DNA from: Blasia pusilla
Taxonomy: Eukaryota; Marchantiophyta; Marchantiopsida; Blasiales
Assembly: GCA_050084515.1 (NCBI GenBank)
Contig: CM114275.1
Coordinates: forward strand, 22,754,001 to 22,818,000
Reading direction: 5' to 3'
Length of the DNA: 64,000 bases
Part shown: one piece after another, positions 1 to 10,749 of the stretch
How positions within the stretch are numbered: the stretch's first letter is position 1
How the letters are laid out: each line of letters starts with the position of its first letter
Notes under the pieces: generated by a model
What the model saw: the letters and a program-made list of their open reading frames with translations, nothing else
Databases searched by the model: none
What the model was told of the DNA's origin: nothing
Translations under genes and position numbers: made by a program

Positions 1-839
1 GAGTTCCCGGAGATTTGGTGATGTTGTTGATGTGTAGGCACGGACGAAAATGGGAGAAGCAAGTGCAACGACTCCTATTGCTGATGCTCAATATGAGCAT
101 GTGTCGAGCACGTTGTTGGGGGCAGCCACCGTTATATACCGTACTCCTTTATTTTCTGCTTCCTATGTTATGATGTTGGGAGGAACACCCGCAAGGGTTT
201 TTCGGCTGGCCGCTATGCTATGTGAGCTTGGAGTCGGAGTTCCTGCATCACATTTAGATGTGATTGCAGAGGAGATGATGGACCTGCCCTTGGAGTTGAT
301 GCTCGGGCCGTCCACGTAAGATTCATGGCAGCTTGCGGCTTCTAGGATGGCAGAGATGCCCGCTAGACCCGCAATAGAGCATGATATGGCTTCTCTTGGT
401 GTTGTATTACTTATAACAAAGGAGAGGTCTTCCAGTTGGTGAGTCCAGGAGGCAGAGTTTTTAGTCCGAAATACGTCTTGTTGGATTTAGGAGCGCAACC
501 CCTCATGTTGGGGAAAGCGGCATTCAGAGGATTGGGCTTGACGAGAGCCAAAGTGGAGCGTTGTCCATTCCGGATACAAGCATCCTTAGGTGGAGCAAGT
601 ACCACACAGTATATTACCCGATAGGATTTCGTGATGACGATTCGCCCAAGACATCCTACAGATGAGTCCGTGGTGCGAGCTAAGGCGATAGTGACCGATG
701 TAGAGTCCTATGACGTCTTGGTTGGTGGAGCCGTATTGTATCCAATGGGGTTTTCCCTAGATTACTGGGAGGAGTCAGCGTCCTACATACCAAGATGGCA
801 GTTAGGTGATGGGTGCCTTAGCTCATTACCCGTATGATT
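1..839 (+). pseudogene. Retropepsin-like protease region of gypsy copy 1
   Basis: Readable pieces at 50-319, 436-624 and 631-837 match the copy 2 segment 25310-26095. The active-site-like motif reads DLGAQPLMLG at about 484-513; retropepsins normally have D-(S/T)-G-A, so Leu replaces the Ser or Thr. A later conserved piece, YDVLVGGAVLYPMGF at about 706-750, sits where retropepsins have a Y-D-V-(I/L)-L-G strand. Frame changes and a TAA at 317 separate the pieces. In the living element this domain would cleave the Gag-Pol polyprotein. The assignment rests on the D-x-G-A and YDVLVG motifs and on the position before the polymerase. Confidence 0.65.
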
Positions 840-1204
840 CATTGGTGGAGTGATCGAGTGACGACCAGGAGAGATGGTGACCTTAGCAGCATTTAGTAGC
901 GCCCTCACTTAGCCTAGTGACTTGATTAAGGGACATGTCTATGCAGAAGACACTCCCGTTCCTCACATTTCTATGGAGAGGATTTTCATGGTAGCCGTAT
1001 CATTCCGTGGAGGAGAGGTGCCGCTTTGGGGTTCGAGAGAGGTGCTTCGACGCTTAGCTGATGAGCATATGTAGACCGCGTGGAGTGAGATGTTTGCATG
1101 AGAACGTGATTGTTCCGAGGAACCTAAGGTATCCACGAGTGCTACTATGACCTCTTTGGATACCACCGCTATTGTGTGGAGCATTCTAGAGTAGGGTATT
1201 CGCG

Positions 1205-2099
1205 TGCTAGATCTCTCTCGCGGGATAAGCACTGCTTTAACTGATGTTTTGCAGGCTGGAGTACGCATACAGCAGTACCTGTATATGAAGATTAATGATG
1301 TTGCAAGGCGCACTTCACTTCACCATGTGGCGTAGTTACGCCTTCGTTTTCCTTACTTCTTGTCTACGTCTGCAGTCCAGGGATACTAGAGTTCCCTACC
1401 GAAGGATATTTTATTGTTGGGGGCGCATGACTTGGAGCGGTAGGGACCATAGACTTGGTCATTGCTAGTTGGCCATGTCAAGGCCAATCAAGTGTTGGAC
1501 GAGGTAGCGGATTAGCTGACTCTCGGTCCATGTTGTTTTGGGAGATGATGCGGATTTTGCAACACTTGCAGGAGCATCAATCCCGTTCTCCACCATACAT
1601 TCTGGAGAATGTGCAGATCTTGGGAGATTCGAGGGCACGGGTGGTGACGAGTGCACATCTGGTGCGTGCATGGATTGACCCACTAGTATTTTTGGATGCG
1701 GCGAGTGTAGGTTCACGAGCACATTGCCCGCGTCTTTGGTGGACCAACTTGGTGCCACATGAGGTTTTGCGGAGGGCATATGCGAGAGTGGAGCGCCCCT
1801 CCGATTTGTTGGTGGATTCTATTCTAGATCTAGGTCGTCGATCAAAGGAAGTGAGGCATGATGATCGACCACCGTTGATTGTGGTCAATAGGTTTGGCAT
1901 GCTACGGGCAGCCTTTTCCACATTTGTGAGTTTTCTCGCTTCCTATGCATTCAAGGAGGCTAAGCCTGGCTTGGTTTGGGATGACCAAGTACATAGGTTG
2001 GTGGAGCCCAACGCCGATGAACAAGAGCGAGCGATGGGATTCCCCACAGGAGTGACGGAAGTATCGTCACTATCAGAGGCATCACGACGTCATGCCTAG
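1205..2099 (+). pseudogene. C5-cytosine DNA methyltransferase-like domain, gypsy copy 1
   Basis: This is the counterpart of the copy 2 methyltransferase at 26468-27369. The first part (1205-1440) keeps VLDL and GISTAL but the glycine-rich motif I is damaged, and it has in-frame stops and a 1-nt deletion near 1437. From 1455 to 2099 one uninterrupted frame of 214 codons holds the catalytic loop WPCQGQS with the presumed nucleophilic Cys at 1476-1478, followed by a GRGSGLADSRS segment. It also holds ENV (motif VI) at 1605-1613, the basic segment SVGSRAHCPRLWWTNL (motif VIII-like) and ERAMGFPTG near the C terminus. Known C5 methyltransferases use this Cys to attack cytosine C6. It is notable that this half stays open while the surrounding polyprotein is heavily broken. 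The subfamily (DNMT3-like or bacterial-like) is not resolved. Confidence 0.75.
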
Positions 2100-2429
2100 G
2101 GTCAGGAGATGGACTTGAACTGCTTGGCATCGATTTTCAGCTTAAGAGTAGCGGAGCAGCGTCGTTTGAGGATGCGACATATCACATCTATTGCGTTAGT
2201 CACCCCTTGCCTACCGAGACGGTTGAGGCAACGGGGGGGGACCTGAGGAGATCGACATATCAAGGATGATCGGGAGAGACACCCTTGGACTTATTGGGAT
2301 GTTTTGCAAGTATGCCAAGAGATGATAGCCACAACATCGAGTGTGGTTCCGGTTACTATACGTGGAGATCAGAGTTTGCACTTAGCTATAGGGGAGGAGC
2401 CAAGTTCTACTGTCCAAGACGCGGTTGCA

Positions 2430-3890
2430 TGTAATGTACAACTTAAGGAAACAAAATACTCTATCGAAAAGTATTAAGTTTGTTCCCAAGAGACCACTAT
2501 TTCCTAAGTAAAGGGAGGTTTTATAAGAAATAACAAGAATAAACTCTATCTTCACTTAAAACGCTTCACTAACTCTAAAAACTCTAACTTCTCGAAAATA
2601 AAGAAAAGATTAAGATGGTCTTCTTTCTTCACATAAAAGACTCTTCTCAAGTGTAGAGAAAGAAAGACTCTTGTGAATTTGCAGTAACAAAGCTCCATGA
2701 AGACCTCAAAGAGACCTCAAGAATGGTGGCTCACCCTACTTTCACAACTAAATCTGTCATTGCAAGTTACTCACTGTCTAACACCTTTCCTACGCTTCTT
2801 CATGATTATCCTCTGGAATTCCGAAACTACAAGACTCCACTCTCATCTTTACTACATCCCAATAAGATCCACATTCAATTTCGCACCTAAAAAAGAATGA
2901 AAGAAGACTCTTCTTCTACATCAAAGAGTGGAAAGAACTCATAGGTAGTACAAGCTTCCGAAAGTAAAAGACTCTTTAGCTTGCATCATCCCCCAACAAA
3001 ACTTCTCACACTCTCACCAAGATTGCTGGTAAACTAAAGATACACGAAAGAGCATTGAGGAGTTCAAGATACAAGGGAAAATGATGATCCCTTCTTCTAC
3101 TAATTGCTCTTTTAATAGTATTTATAGTACCGATTGACCTTCCTGCTCTAATCTAAATTTCTAGCTGCTAATCCTAACGCTTTGATTCCAATTCTCCGAC
3201 CTTTCATCTTCCTAAGACTGTTCATTGTCTTGGCGTTTCCTTTCCAGTGTAAACGGCTATAACTACCGCAACTTTCCCTTTTCTGGCTTCCAAAATCGCC
3301 GCTACGATTCAATCTTCAAAATCTTTGCATTCTTCGCCATTCTTTGCAAAAGACTCTTCCTAGTCTTTGTAGTCTTTCTCTTTCCTATCCTGTCTTCACG
3401 CGAAGACTCTGATCCCTCTGCCGCCGCGAACAGTCCTTACTTTAGCTTTCTCCCAGGGATTCTTTATCTTTCTATCCCTCTTCTTAATGTTCCTGTCCAC
3501 TTTTGTGAAGACTCTTTGACCTCTTCCTTCTTTGAGTTCTTAGTCTTTGCGCTGGAGTCTTTGTCCTTCTTTTCCAGTCTTTGTTGATAGTCGTTTATAC
3601 CGTTCTTTCTACGGTCCTCCTACGAAGCACCCGCGTTTCCTCTTCTAACTTCTTTTCCTATCTTTTCCTTCTTTTACACAATTCTCACTCTTCCAAGACA
3701 GTCTTTAATCTTCTACCATTTCTTGTCTTCTCATCATAGTTTCATCCATTGCTCCTCTCACACAATTGCAGTAAAGGAAGACTCTTTACTTCCAACAGTG
3801 AGTCTTTAGTCTTCACTTCATAAAGACTTGACTATAATTCAGTACAAAAACATCCAAATTTCAAAATTCTCATAAGAGTGGGTTATCACA
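2430..3890. mobile_element. Solo LTR of an unrelated LTR retrotransposon
   Basis: A 1461-bp segment interrupts copy 1 exactly where copy 2 (about 27675) is continuous. It begins TGTAATG and ends TATCACA, giving TGT/ACA LTR-type ends. It is flanked by a perfect 5-bp direct repeat, TTGCA, at 2425-2429 and 3891-3895, the expected target-site duplication. It contains no coding domain. Its sequence is pyrimidine-rich on the + strand in the right half and carries many copies of the nonamer AAGACTCTT. The simplest reading is an LTR left behind by recombination between the two LTRs of a full element. The internal region is absent, so the family is unknown. Confidence 0.8.
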
Positions 3891-3943
3891 TTGCACCATA
3901 GCAACCACATCCATCGGCGCCGAAGAGTCCTACCGTAGTAACG

Positions 3944-4937
3944 ATGGAGACATGGGAGCCACATATGGGCCCTAAGTTGACGGGAGGAGAGCGGCGCCGG
4001 ATACACCAATTCCTTAGGAGTTATAGGAGCTGTTTTGCATTTATCATGCATAATTTGGGTACGCTAAAGGGCCCAGAGATACGCATTGAGTTATCAAGTG
4101 ATACACCAATCTTTCGACGACCCTACAGGTACCGTGACACAGAGAAAGCTCAGATTTAGAGTAGGAGCCAAGACTTGGTTGGAGCACGACTAGTGGAGAT
4201 ATCGTATGGAGAGTATGCATGTGCCACTGTCATGCCTGCCAAGAAGGATGTGTATGGCAACTGGACGGATACGCGGATGTGTGGAGATTACCGACCTATC
4301 AATTGACAGAGGAAGTTCGATAGGAATGCCATGCCCACCCCTGAGGAGATCTTTGATGCGATTGGGCATGCAAAGGTCTTCAGTTCATTGGATTTGCGAG
4401 TTGGATACCATCAACTACCTATTCGATTGGAGGAGAGGTAGAAGATGACATTTTGGGACATCGATCCTTACGGGAAGGATTGTTTGTACCAATGGCGGTT
4501 CTTACCATTTGGGTTAAAGAACGCCCCGGATGAGCTCAGAGGGTCATGGACAGGATCTTGGCAGGTGTGGATTTTTTGTGGTATTATGTTGATGCCGTCG
4601 TAATCTTTAGCGACACGGTTGAGGAGCATGAGCGACATCTAAAGGAGGTGTTTTGACAATTTTTGTTACATGGGCTGAAGCTACATCCAAGTAAGTGCAA
4701 GTTCTTCTACGACCAGATTGAGTACTTAGATCACACGATATACCTAGGCGGCCTAAGTGTGCAGTAGACGAAGATAGAGGCTATTTCACACATTCCACGC
4801 CCTACAGATGTGAGCCGTATTCGTGCATTCATGGGATTGGCAAACTTTTATCGACGGTACGTGAAGGGTTTCAATTCAATTGTGAAGCCACTGACCTTGC
4901 TGACCAAGATGGATCATGAGTGGTATAGGGGGGATGA
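3944..4937 (+). pseudogene. Reverse transcriptase region of gypsy copy 1
   Basis: The segment aligns with the copy 2 polymerase from METWEP onward and shows MCGDYRPIN, SSLDLRVGYHQLP and QWRFLPFGLKNAP. In-frame stops occur at several CAG or CGA positions. The catalytic box, YIDD in copy 2, reads YVDA at about 4584-4595, so the second catalytic Asp is lost. The connection segment continues with LHPSKCKFF and RPTDVSRIRAFMGLANFYRRYVKGF. This copy cannot encode an active polymerase. Confidence 0.9.
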
Positions 4938-5867
4938 GCAAGAAAGAGTCTTTTAGCTACTCAAGGATAGGTTGATGTCCGTGCCCACATTGAGGAAATC
5001 AATCAAGGGGTGTCTATTCCATCCAATGAAGATATATCTTTCAGACTTGGGGTCTAATTTCTGACGTCTCTCAGAAGGGACATGAGCATAACAAATACAG
5101 CCAAATACTTTCAAGAAGGAAAAATCAGGATTACTTCCTGTGAAGACTTTGAATGGAATTTTATCATGGACTCTTGTTGTTGGAGTTCGGTTGATTAAGA
5201 AGACTGCACATGCTACAACCTCTGCCCAATACACCTTAGGCATGTTCTTCTCATTCAGCAAAGCTCATGCCCCTTTAGCAATATGTCGATTCTTCCTCTC
5301 AGCCACTCTATTTTTTTTGGGAGTGTAACAACAAGTCACTTGACGTTGGATGCCATTCTGACGTAAATAGTCATCAAACTCTGTTGAAAGATACTCTCCT
5401 CCTCCATCACAATGCAATTTTAGAATATGCTCCAATCTGAGAATACAGATTGGAGCATGTTGGGACTTGGAGCGGTCCTCACCCAACATGATGATAAGGA
5501 TAGAGAGTTCATGGTGGCTTATGCTAGTTGCTTGAACAACGCTGCAGAGGAAAAATATAGTTCGTATGAGGGTGAGTGCTTGGTTACGGTGTGGGCTGTC
5601 GCACATTTTAGGTGTTATCTATTCGGCCACCCCTTTACCATCATTATTGATCATCAGCCACTTAAGTGATTGATGGAGTCCGAAAAGCTTACATGGAAGC
5701 TTGCGAGGTGGGATTTTTTGTTGCAGGACTTCCAAGTGGTGCATAGACATGGGATGCTCATCCATGATGTAGAGGGTTTGAGTTGTACTGCATGCTCGAG
5801 TCAGCGAGATGCGACCAGAGCTTGTTGGCATGGAGAGAGTGATGAGGAGTTGATGCCATGATGCCAC
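4938..5867 (+). pseudogene. RNase H region of gypsy copy 1, split by a copia fragment
   Basis: The left part ends near 5021 and the right part resumes at about 5444 with TDWSMLGLGAVL, so this copy keeps the first catalytic Asp, which is Asn in copy 2. YEGECLVTVW and IDHQPLK follow; the latter is interrupted by a TGA where copy 2 has TGG (KWL). The linker to the integrase, corresponding to VHRPETLNQDADGLS in copy 2, is recognisable but altered near 5740-5790. The domain would have degraded the RNA strand of the RNA-DNA hybrid during reverse transcription. Confidence 0.85.
5022..5443 (-). mobile_element. Ty1/copia integrase fragment inserted in gypsy copy 1
   Basis: On the minus strand two neighbouring frames encode copia-type integrase. 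The first (about 5423-5265) has LHCDGGGEYLS, QNGIQRQVTCCYTP and VAERKNRHI, that is, the second Asp region and the catalytic Glu. The second (5261-5030) has AEVVACAVFLINRTP, FKVFTGSNPDFSFLKVFG and SERYIFIGW. These are hallmark blocks of Ty1/copia polyproteins and are absent from Ty3/gypsy. The fragment has no LTRs and covers only part of the integrase, so it looks like a captured or patch-inserted piece rather than a transposition product. The right junction lies in a 13-bp inverted repeat (about 5429-5460). Confidence 0.85.
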
Positions 5868-6545
5868 GTGCTAGTCTATTTGGGCTTGATGGCTATGGAG
5901 AGCCAAATTGGTGAGACTTTGATGGCAAGGTCTGATGGAGAGTCCTTAGATCCAGAGGCCGGTGAGGAGGCGATAGGTGGCGGAGACATTCACGACGATG
6001 GAGTGGTCTTGGAGTACCTGGGTACTGGCAGCGTCGCGAGCACAATGAGTGCTAGAGAGCGGGATCGGATCCTACAACGAGCCATACGGTTCCGATGGGA
6101 GGGGACATATGTGTTGCGAGTTTGGGAGGATGGTAGAGTGCATGTAGTGCCTCATCCTTTGCATAGAGCACGTTTGGTGCGTCATGTCCACGAGGAGTTG
6201 GGTCATTTTGGAGTGAAGCAGACGTACAGCTTGCTCCTGATATAGTATTGGTGGCCAGGCATGCAAATTGATGTTCAACAATTTTTTGCCAAGTGTATGG
6301 TTTGTGATCGAGTCCGGACATCGTTTGATGCTCCGACTCCACAGTTGTATCACTTCCAATATGGGTTTAGGTTATATATGGAGTTTGGATTTTGGAGGAT
6401 CCTTGCCTTTGACGGAGCGTCATAGTCGTTATGTGTTGGTGATGGTCGAGCACTTCTTGAAGTGGATAGAGTTGGTTGCAAGGCCTGACAAAGCGAGTGA
6501 GGGAGTAGTGTACGCCTTCCTAGATCGAGTGTTCAGTCAACGATA
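5868..6545 (+). pseudogene. Integrase of gypsy copy 1, truncated
   Basis: One frame runs 5868-6245 and contains ARERDRILQRAIRFRWEGTY and HEELGHFGVKQTYSLL, the HHCC zinc-binding region. After a TAG at 6243 the next frames carry FAKCMVCDRV, which keeps both Cys of the HHCC motif; copy 2 has lost the first one. The core then begins with SLDFGGSLPL and VLVMVEHFLKWIELV. It ends at AYAFLDRVFSQ (6545), before the second Asp and the Glu of the DDE triad. DNA beyond this point is Helitron-derived. Confidence 0.88.
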
Positions 6546-6550
6546 ATCAA

Positions 6551-7174
6551 ATGAAATATATGGACAATCTAGGATTGGTACCTTCATTTTGGGAACATGG
6601 TGTCATGGGCAGGCAAATACAGACCCTTATCAACCAAGACAAACGGTGGGATTCTAAATTCTGTCGCCTAAACAAAGATGCGCTAGCCTCGGGTATGTTT
6701 AAATATCATCATTCCTTCTCATGTACCAATTCATCTTCTTATCTATAGAACCTTTCAATCTGTTGTGGTATTCCAAGGATTCAGAAGGAGCTTTTGAAAT
6801 TCAAAAATGTTGATTTTTAGGAAACATCATCGACAAGAAAAGATGCAGCCAGACTTTTCAACCTTGTATCTGGTGGAATTAGGGTTGATCAATTGCGCCT
6901 TCTCAGGCACCATATGTACTTGCCCCTAAACATAATAGTGGATTTGAAATCTGAGAAAGCCTCTCATTTGATAGATAGAATGAAGACAACCCAAGAAAAT
7001 GGGCAGTTACGAGATTTTGAGCCCATTCCCATTGACGGGGAGAACCTTGCTCATTTCCCTCTTCTTCCTGATTTTGATGATGTTATCATCTTGTCTCCTG
7101 ATACTGCTACCCTTCTCAAAACTTCATCTAAGAGAAATTGCAATGAAGTTTCAACAACTCTTGCACAACCGTAG
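6551..7174 (+). pseudogene. Helitron-associated accessory ORF, copy A (function unknown)
   Basis: Two frames (6551-6748 and 6893-7174) encode a protein also present in copy B downstream of the Pif1-like helicase. Conserved blocks are the SFWEHGVMGRQIQ segment, QKELLKFKNVDF, LFNLVSGGIR, SHLIDRMKTTQENGQL and LPDFDDVIILS. A GTATGT after the first block (about 6692) and an AG at about 6748 suggest a small intron, and the same break exists in copy B. I recognise no domain. Its conservation between two diverged copies and its position after the helicase indicate that it belongs to the Helitron rather than to the host. Confidence 0.5.
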
Positions 7175-7786
7175 AATAACACTTTTAATTCAACTTTTCA
7201 ATCTCCAAGCAAAAGGAAATGCACATAGCTAATGGTACTTACTCTAGATATACTTAATTCTCCAAATACGTTTACTTATGCTTTGTTGAGTTTTTAAAGC
7301 TTCTAAATTACCTAATGTGTGGATCTAACAAACACCTTATGTATTTTAATTTCCAGGATTTTATTTTTTCATCAACACATATTTGTTCTCGTCCAATTAC
7401 TTTCATTTCATAGGCTTCCCCAGGAATGCTTTTCATAGCTCTGTTATGATGAATTGCTTATTCAAAGGTTTCCACTTTGCCATTCCCATACTTTAATATC
7501 TTCTTCAAACTTAACAATACCAATTCAGGTTATCAGAACATCAACACTTAGCCTCAATTGTGGTCAATGTGAATTTCTTCATCAATCTGTATACTGAGTT
7601 ATTCCTCAAGTCTAACCTTTCTTCTTGTTCGCTTTATTAGCCAAGTTTCTCAACTTACTATGATTGTGATTTCTTATCACATATGAGAAAATCCAAACTT
7701 ATACTTCTCCTTTATTTAATTTATTTCTATATCATTGTATAGGTCACATTGCAGCTATTAGTCATATTTATGAATCATATTTCTCG

Positions 7787-8164
7787 TTGGTACTTGTGCA
7801 GGTTTGGAGTAGCATTCAGGAATGCGAGGAGTTCCAGCAAGGATACACACCCAACTCGGCTAGCTGGTGGAGCAGTCTTGAAAGGATTCCTGCAGATGTT
7901 AATGATTCCATCCGGGAAGCCTTGGATGAAGCTCAAGAACACTCAATTCGTCTCAACACCGAGATAGCAGTTTTAGTTGATGTCATACGGCTTGAGCAGG
8001 ATGCACATGTAGCTATAAGCATTGAGTTGAATGAAATGAAAAGAAAATTGAAAGAGGCAAGGAGAGAGTTCAAGGAATTTTTGGCAAGCATTGAGAAATA
8101 TATTCAGGCTGATCCAAAGGTTTCTCTTCAGGCCTTGATGGTAGAGTCACTTATGAGAGGATAG
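7787..8164 (+). pseudogene. Coiled-coil accessory ORF of Helitron copy A
   Basis: The frame encodes about 125 residues rich in Glu, Lys and Leu, with a probable coiled coil (RLNTEIAVLVDVIRLEQD then ELNEMKRKLKEARREF). A matching frame in copy B (39279-39662) shares the STEIA.L start and a similar heptad-like pattern. The function is unknown. It is probably the last exon of the accessory Helitron gene, preceded by a long A+T-rich stretch (7230-7780) that may be intronic. The frame begins at a GTG-type codon in the middle of the shared region, so no start is claimed. Confidence 0.45.
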
Positions 8165-8937
8165 TATATTTGCTCTTACCACGCAAATTTCAGTTCTTTT
8201 CTCTTTGTTGAGATCATCTCCAGGCTTTCAGACGTACCTGGGTTTTTTATTCCATTAACTTTATTGAGTATTTTGTACAATTACTAAACCAAAAAAATGT
8301 CCACCTCGCTTCACCTTTCTACTCTTTTTCTCTTGCTCAGATGCATGTTTTTTATAGACAATTACTTTGTTGTTCCAACCTGTAACCTTTGTTGTTAAAC
8401 TCATAATTCCTTCCGCTCTCACTTAGATACTGCAAAGAAAATTTTTGCCTCTTTTATTTCTTTCTTCTCCTCAATTCCAGCAACAATGTCATAAGAGTAG
8501 AGCTCCAATACTTTTTATCACAACATCACAATAGCACCATATCAATTCAAGCATCACAGCAACACCATATCAACTCCTATTAATATGTATAACAAATCCA
8601 AAATTCACTACACATCGAGATGTTACTTTTGTTGTTTTTCATCCAAGCTAATGCAACTTTCATACTTACTATAAAATGCAGCTCCAGGGACAAATTTCCC
8701 ACTCGATTCTCACTTATTTACAACATCAGTCCATACAATTTTAGTGCTTCCACATACGGTTCCCTTCAGTCTGTTGTAAATCTCAGAAGTGCTCTACCGT
8801 AATTCCAAATAAGTGGCACTCAATACCACTGCCAAGTCCACAACGAGGCACTACTTATTTTCCACAACATTTTTAACTGTTCATGTTCATAATGCACGTC
8901 TCATCTCTCCTCAATTTCGCTCTCTTTCTTCTTTACA

Positions 8938-9250
8938 ACTCCATTAAATCAAATATTAAACTCGATCTACTTATTTTATAGGCTAAGCTTTGCCGCCCAT
9001 TTTTCTCTCTTTTTATTTCATTTCCACCTAGCCTGGATGCCTCTCCAAAACTACTCCTTTTTGTTAGGAGTTTCGTCATTTATTCTTCTTTACCACTCCA
9101 TTAAATCAAATATTAAATTTCTTCTACTTATTTATATTAAGGCCAAGCTTTGCGGCCCATTTTTCTCTCTTTTTATTTCATCTCGACGTAACATGACTGC
9201 ACCTCCACAACTACTCCGTTTTGTTAGGACTTTCATCATTTATACCTACC
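8938..9250. repeat. Two-copy tandem repeat, about 155 bp unit
   Basis: The block starting CTCCATTAAATCAAATATTA at about 8940 recurs at about 9094. Both copies continue through an AAGCTTTGC(C/G)GCCCATTTT segment and a TTTGTTAGGA segment before TTTCATCATTTAT-like sequence. It lies within the A+T-rich tail of Helitron copy A and does not encode anything obvious. Confidence 0.75.
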
Positions 9251-9550
9251 ATTCTTTTCTCACCATTCTTCACTTCATAAAACTGTTATAGGCCGCACAC
9301 TAGTTCAATTTATAGCATCCATGATGTTGTGTGTTGGAGCTTAGTGTGGAAAGTTCATTGAAAGGTAGCTGGAAGAATATGAAAGTGACCTCCTGAAGCT
9401 TGGAGATTTTGTTGTCAAAAGTTTATTGAATGTAGATTGTTTAAGCATATGATGCACATTTCATTACAATACTAATTTGCAACCCTACTAGCCCAAAATC
9501 CAAAATTTCAGAAATAAAATTTCTTGTTTCCCATGGTTTAGGGAGGAAGG

Positions 9551-10749
9551 GTTTTTAATAATATAGATAGATATGGTCTCCTAAGCGTACTTCTTGTGTA
9601 ACTAGGAGAGATGGCGGGAAATAGCTAGACAGCAGTGAAATGGTGAAGACGTCGGGGGACGGTAGCGTCCGCTGGTTTCTGATTTCAAATCTGCAATTCA
9701 ATTGCTCCTTCGCTATGGGAGGAGCGAGTCTACCATGAGAGCGAGTCGAAGCGCAAGGTCTTCCGAAAGACATTCTCGTCGACTCCGCTGAAGGCTGTTG
9801 GTGAGGTAACTTTGGCGACATGCTCGTGCGCATTTGTGGATCTGTTTCGTCATTTGTCTGATGAGTCCAGTTTTGCCTGTCTTTGAGATGAACGCTTCTT
9901 GTTCTGTACCGCTGTGTGTGTGTGTCATTCGTGTTGCCATAAGCTGTATGATTACTTGGCAAACTAGCGATTCTTTCGCTCCAAACTAGCGTTCCCTGAT
10001 GCTTCCAAGCCCGGACGTCAGATTGCACTGTTGTTTGCAATTACCGTGGTGCGTGCACTCCAAATCCATGCACGGGTCCAGGTTTTAATTGACAGTAATA
10101 AGCCAGGAGCAGGTGGCACGATCTGTGTAAAGTGTCTTCGTAAGGTCGCAGTGATTGTCAGTTCAGTGTCTAGTTTCGTGAAATGCCCAGGGGAAGAGTC
10201 GGGCTGTCATAATCGTTAGTGCTCTTGAAGACTCATGGGAATTAAGCAGGATTCGATTGAGAAGTACCTATTGCGAAAGCGAGCGACATGCGGAAGGTTT
10301 ACTGACGACGCTTGTTACGAGGTGAGGAAGAAGCTTTACGGTCACCTTTGACCATCCCTTGCTCAGACCTCAGCAGCCTCATTTAAAATTTTTGCAGTCT
10401 TCTCCTTCGATTTTACAACTTATTACGCCTATTATCATGCACAATTTCACAACATCTGCTGTGTGTCTCGTGCACGATACCGATTATCCAATCTAGTGGA
10501 GTTTTTCAGCTACTGCATTTCAGTTCGTCGTTCCACTAGCGAGAGGTTTATTGGTCTCGTGTTTTCTCTGGATGAGTTGGAACAGGAGGATTCAAGAAGG
10601 CCGAAATTGGGCCGCGTCGAGTGCTTTGCAAGTTATCTTCGAATTCTGCAAACATTGGAGGAAATAGACGGCGAATCTTGCAGGTCGTTCTGTGGCGGTC
10701 ATGGTTGTGGATACTGATCTTTTTGTGCTCTTTGTTTCCAGCAGGGAGG
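9551..10749. other. Intergenic and upstream region of the MMS21 gene
   Basis: Balanced base composition resumes after the A+T-rich Helitron tail. No domain is recognisable in any frame. The last few hundred bases before 10750 probably form the promoter and 5' leader of the downstream gene: the frame containing its start codon is open upstream to about 10621 but that extension resembles no protein. I see no clear TATA box. Confidence 0.4.

Larger units (their letters stand above)
1..6545 (+). mobile_element. Ty3/gypsy retrotransposon, degenerate copy 1 (5' part outside the window)
   Basis: Position 1 onward aligns with copy 2 from about 25258, and the alignment runs through protease, methyltransferase-like domain, reverse transcriptase, RNase H and the first half of the integrase. 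It stops abruptly near 6540, where the copy 2 equivalent (about 29925) continues into the second half of the integrase core. The reading frame is broken by many stops and small indels. Two foreign insertions lie inside it: a solo LTR at 2430-3890 and a copia fragment at about 5022-5443. No LTR of its own is visible. The right edge abuts Helitron-derived DNA, so the 3' end was removed or replaced. Confidence 0.9.
6546..9550 (+). mobile_element. Helitron-derived segment, copy A
   Basis: The segment shares a pair of reading frames with the better preserved Helitron at 33861-40507. VPSFWEHGVMGRQIQ and WDSKFCR (6580-6670) match VMPSFSQHGVTGRKIQR and WDSKFCR at 37850-37940. LFNLVSGGIRVDQL and HLIDRMKTT match the region 38140-38280, and the coiled-coil frame at 7787-8164 matches 39400-39660. 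The Rep and helicase parts are absent, so this is a 5'-truncated or non-autonomous relative. The A+T-rich tail (8200-9550) has no gene. I see no certain 3' terminus; the right limit is placed where the A+T-rich sequence gives way to balanced DNA. Confidence 0.6.

Noticed and set aside
9555-10040. 161-codon open frame on the minus strand upstream of MMS21
   Set aside because: It does not begin with ATG, has no domain-like content and overlaps the likely promoter region.
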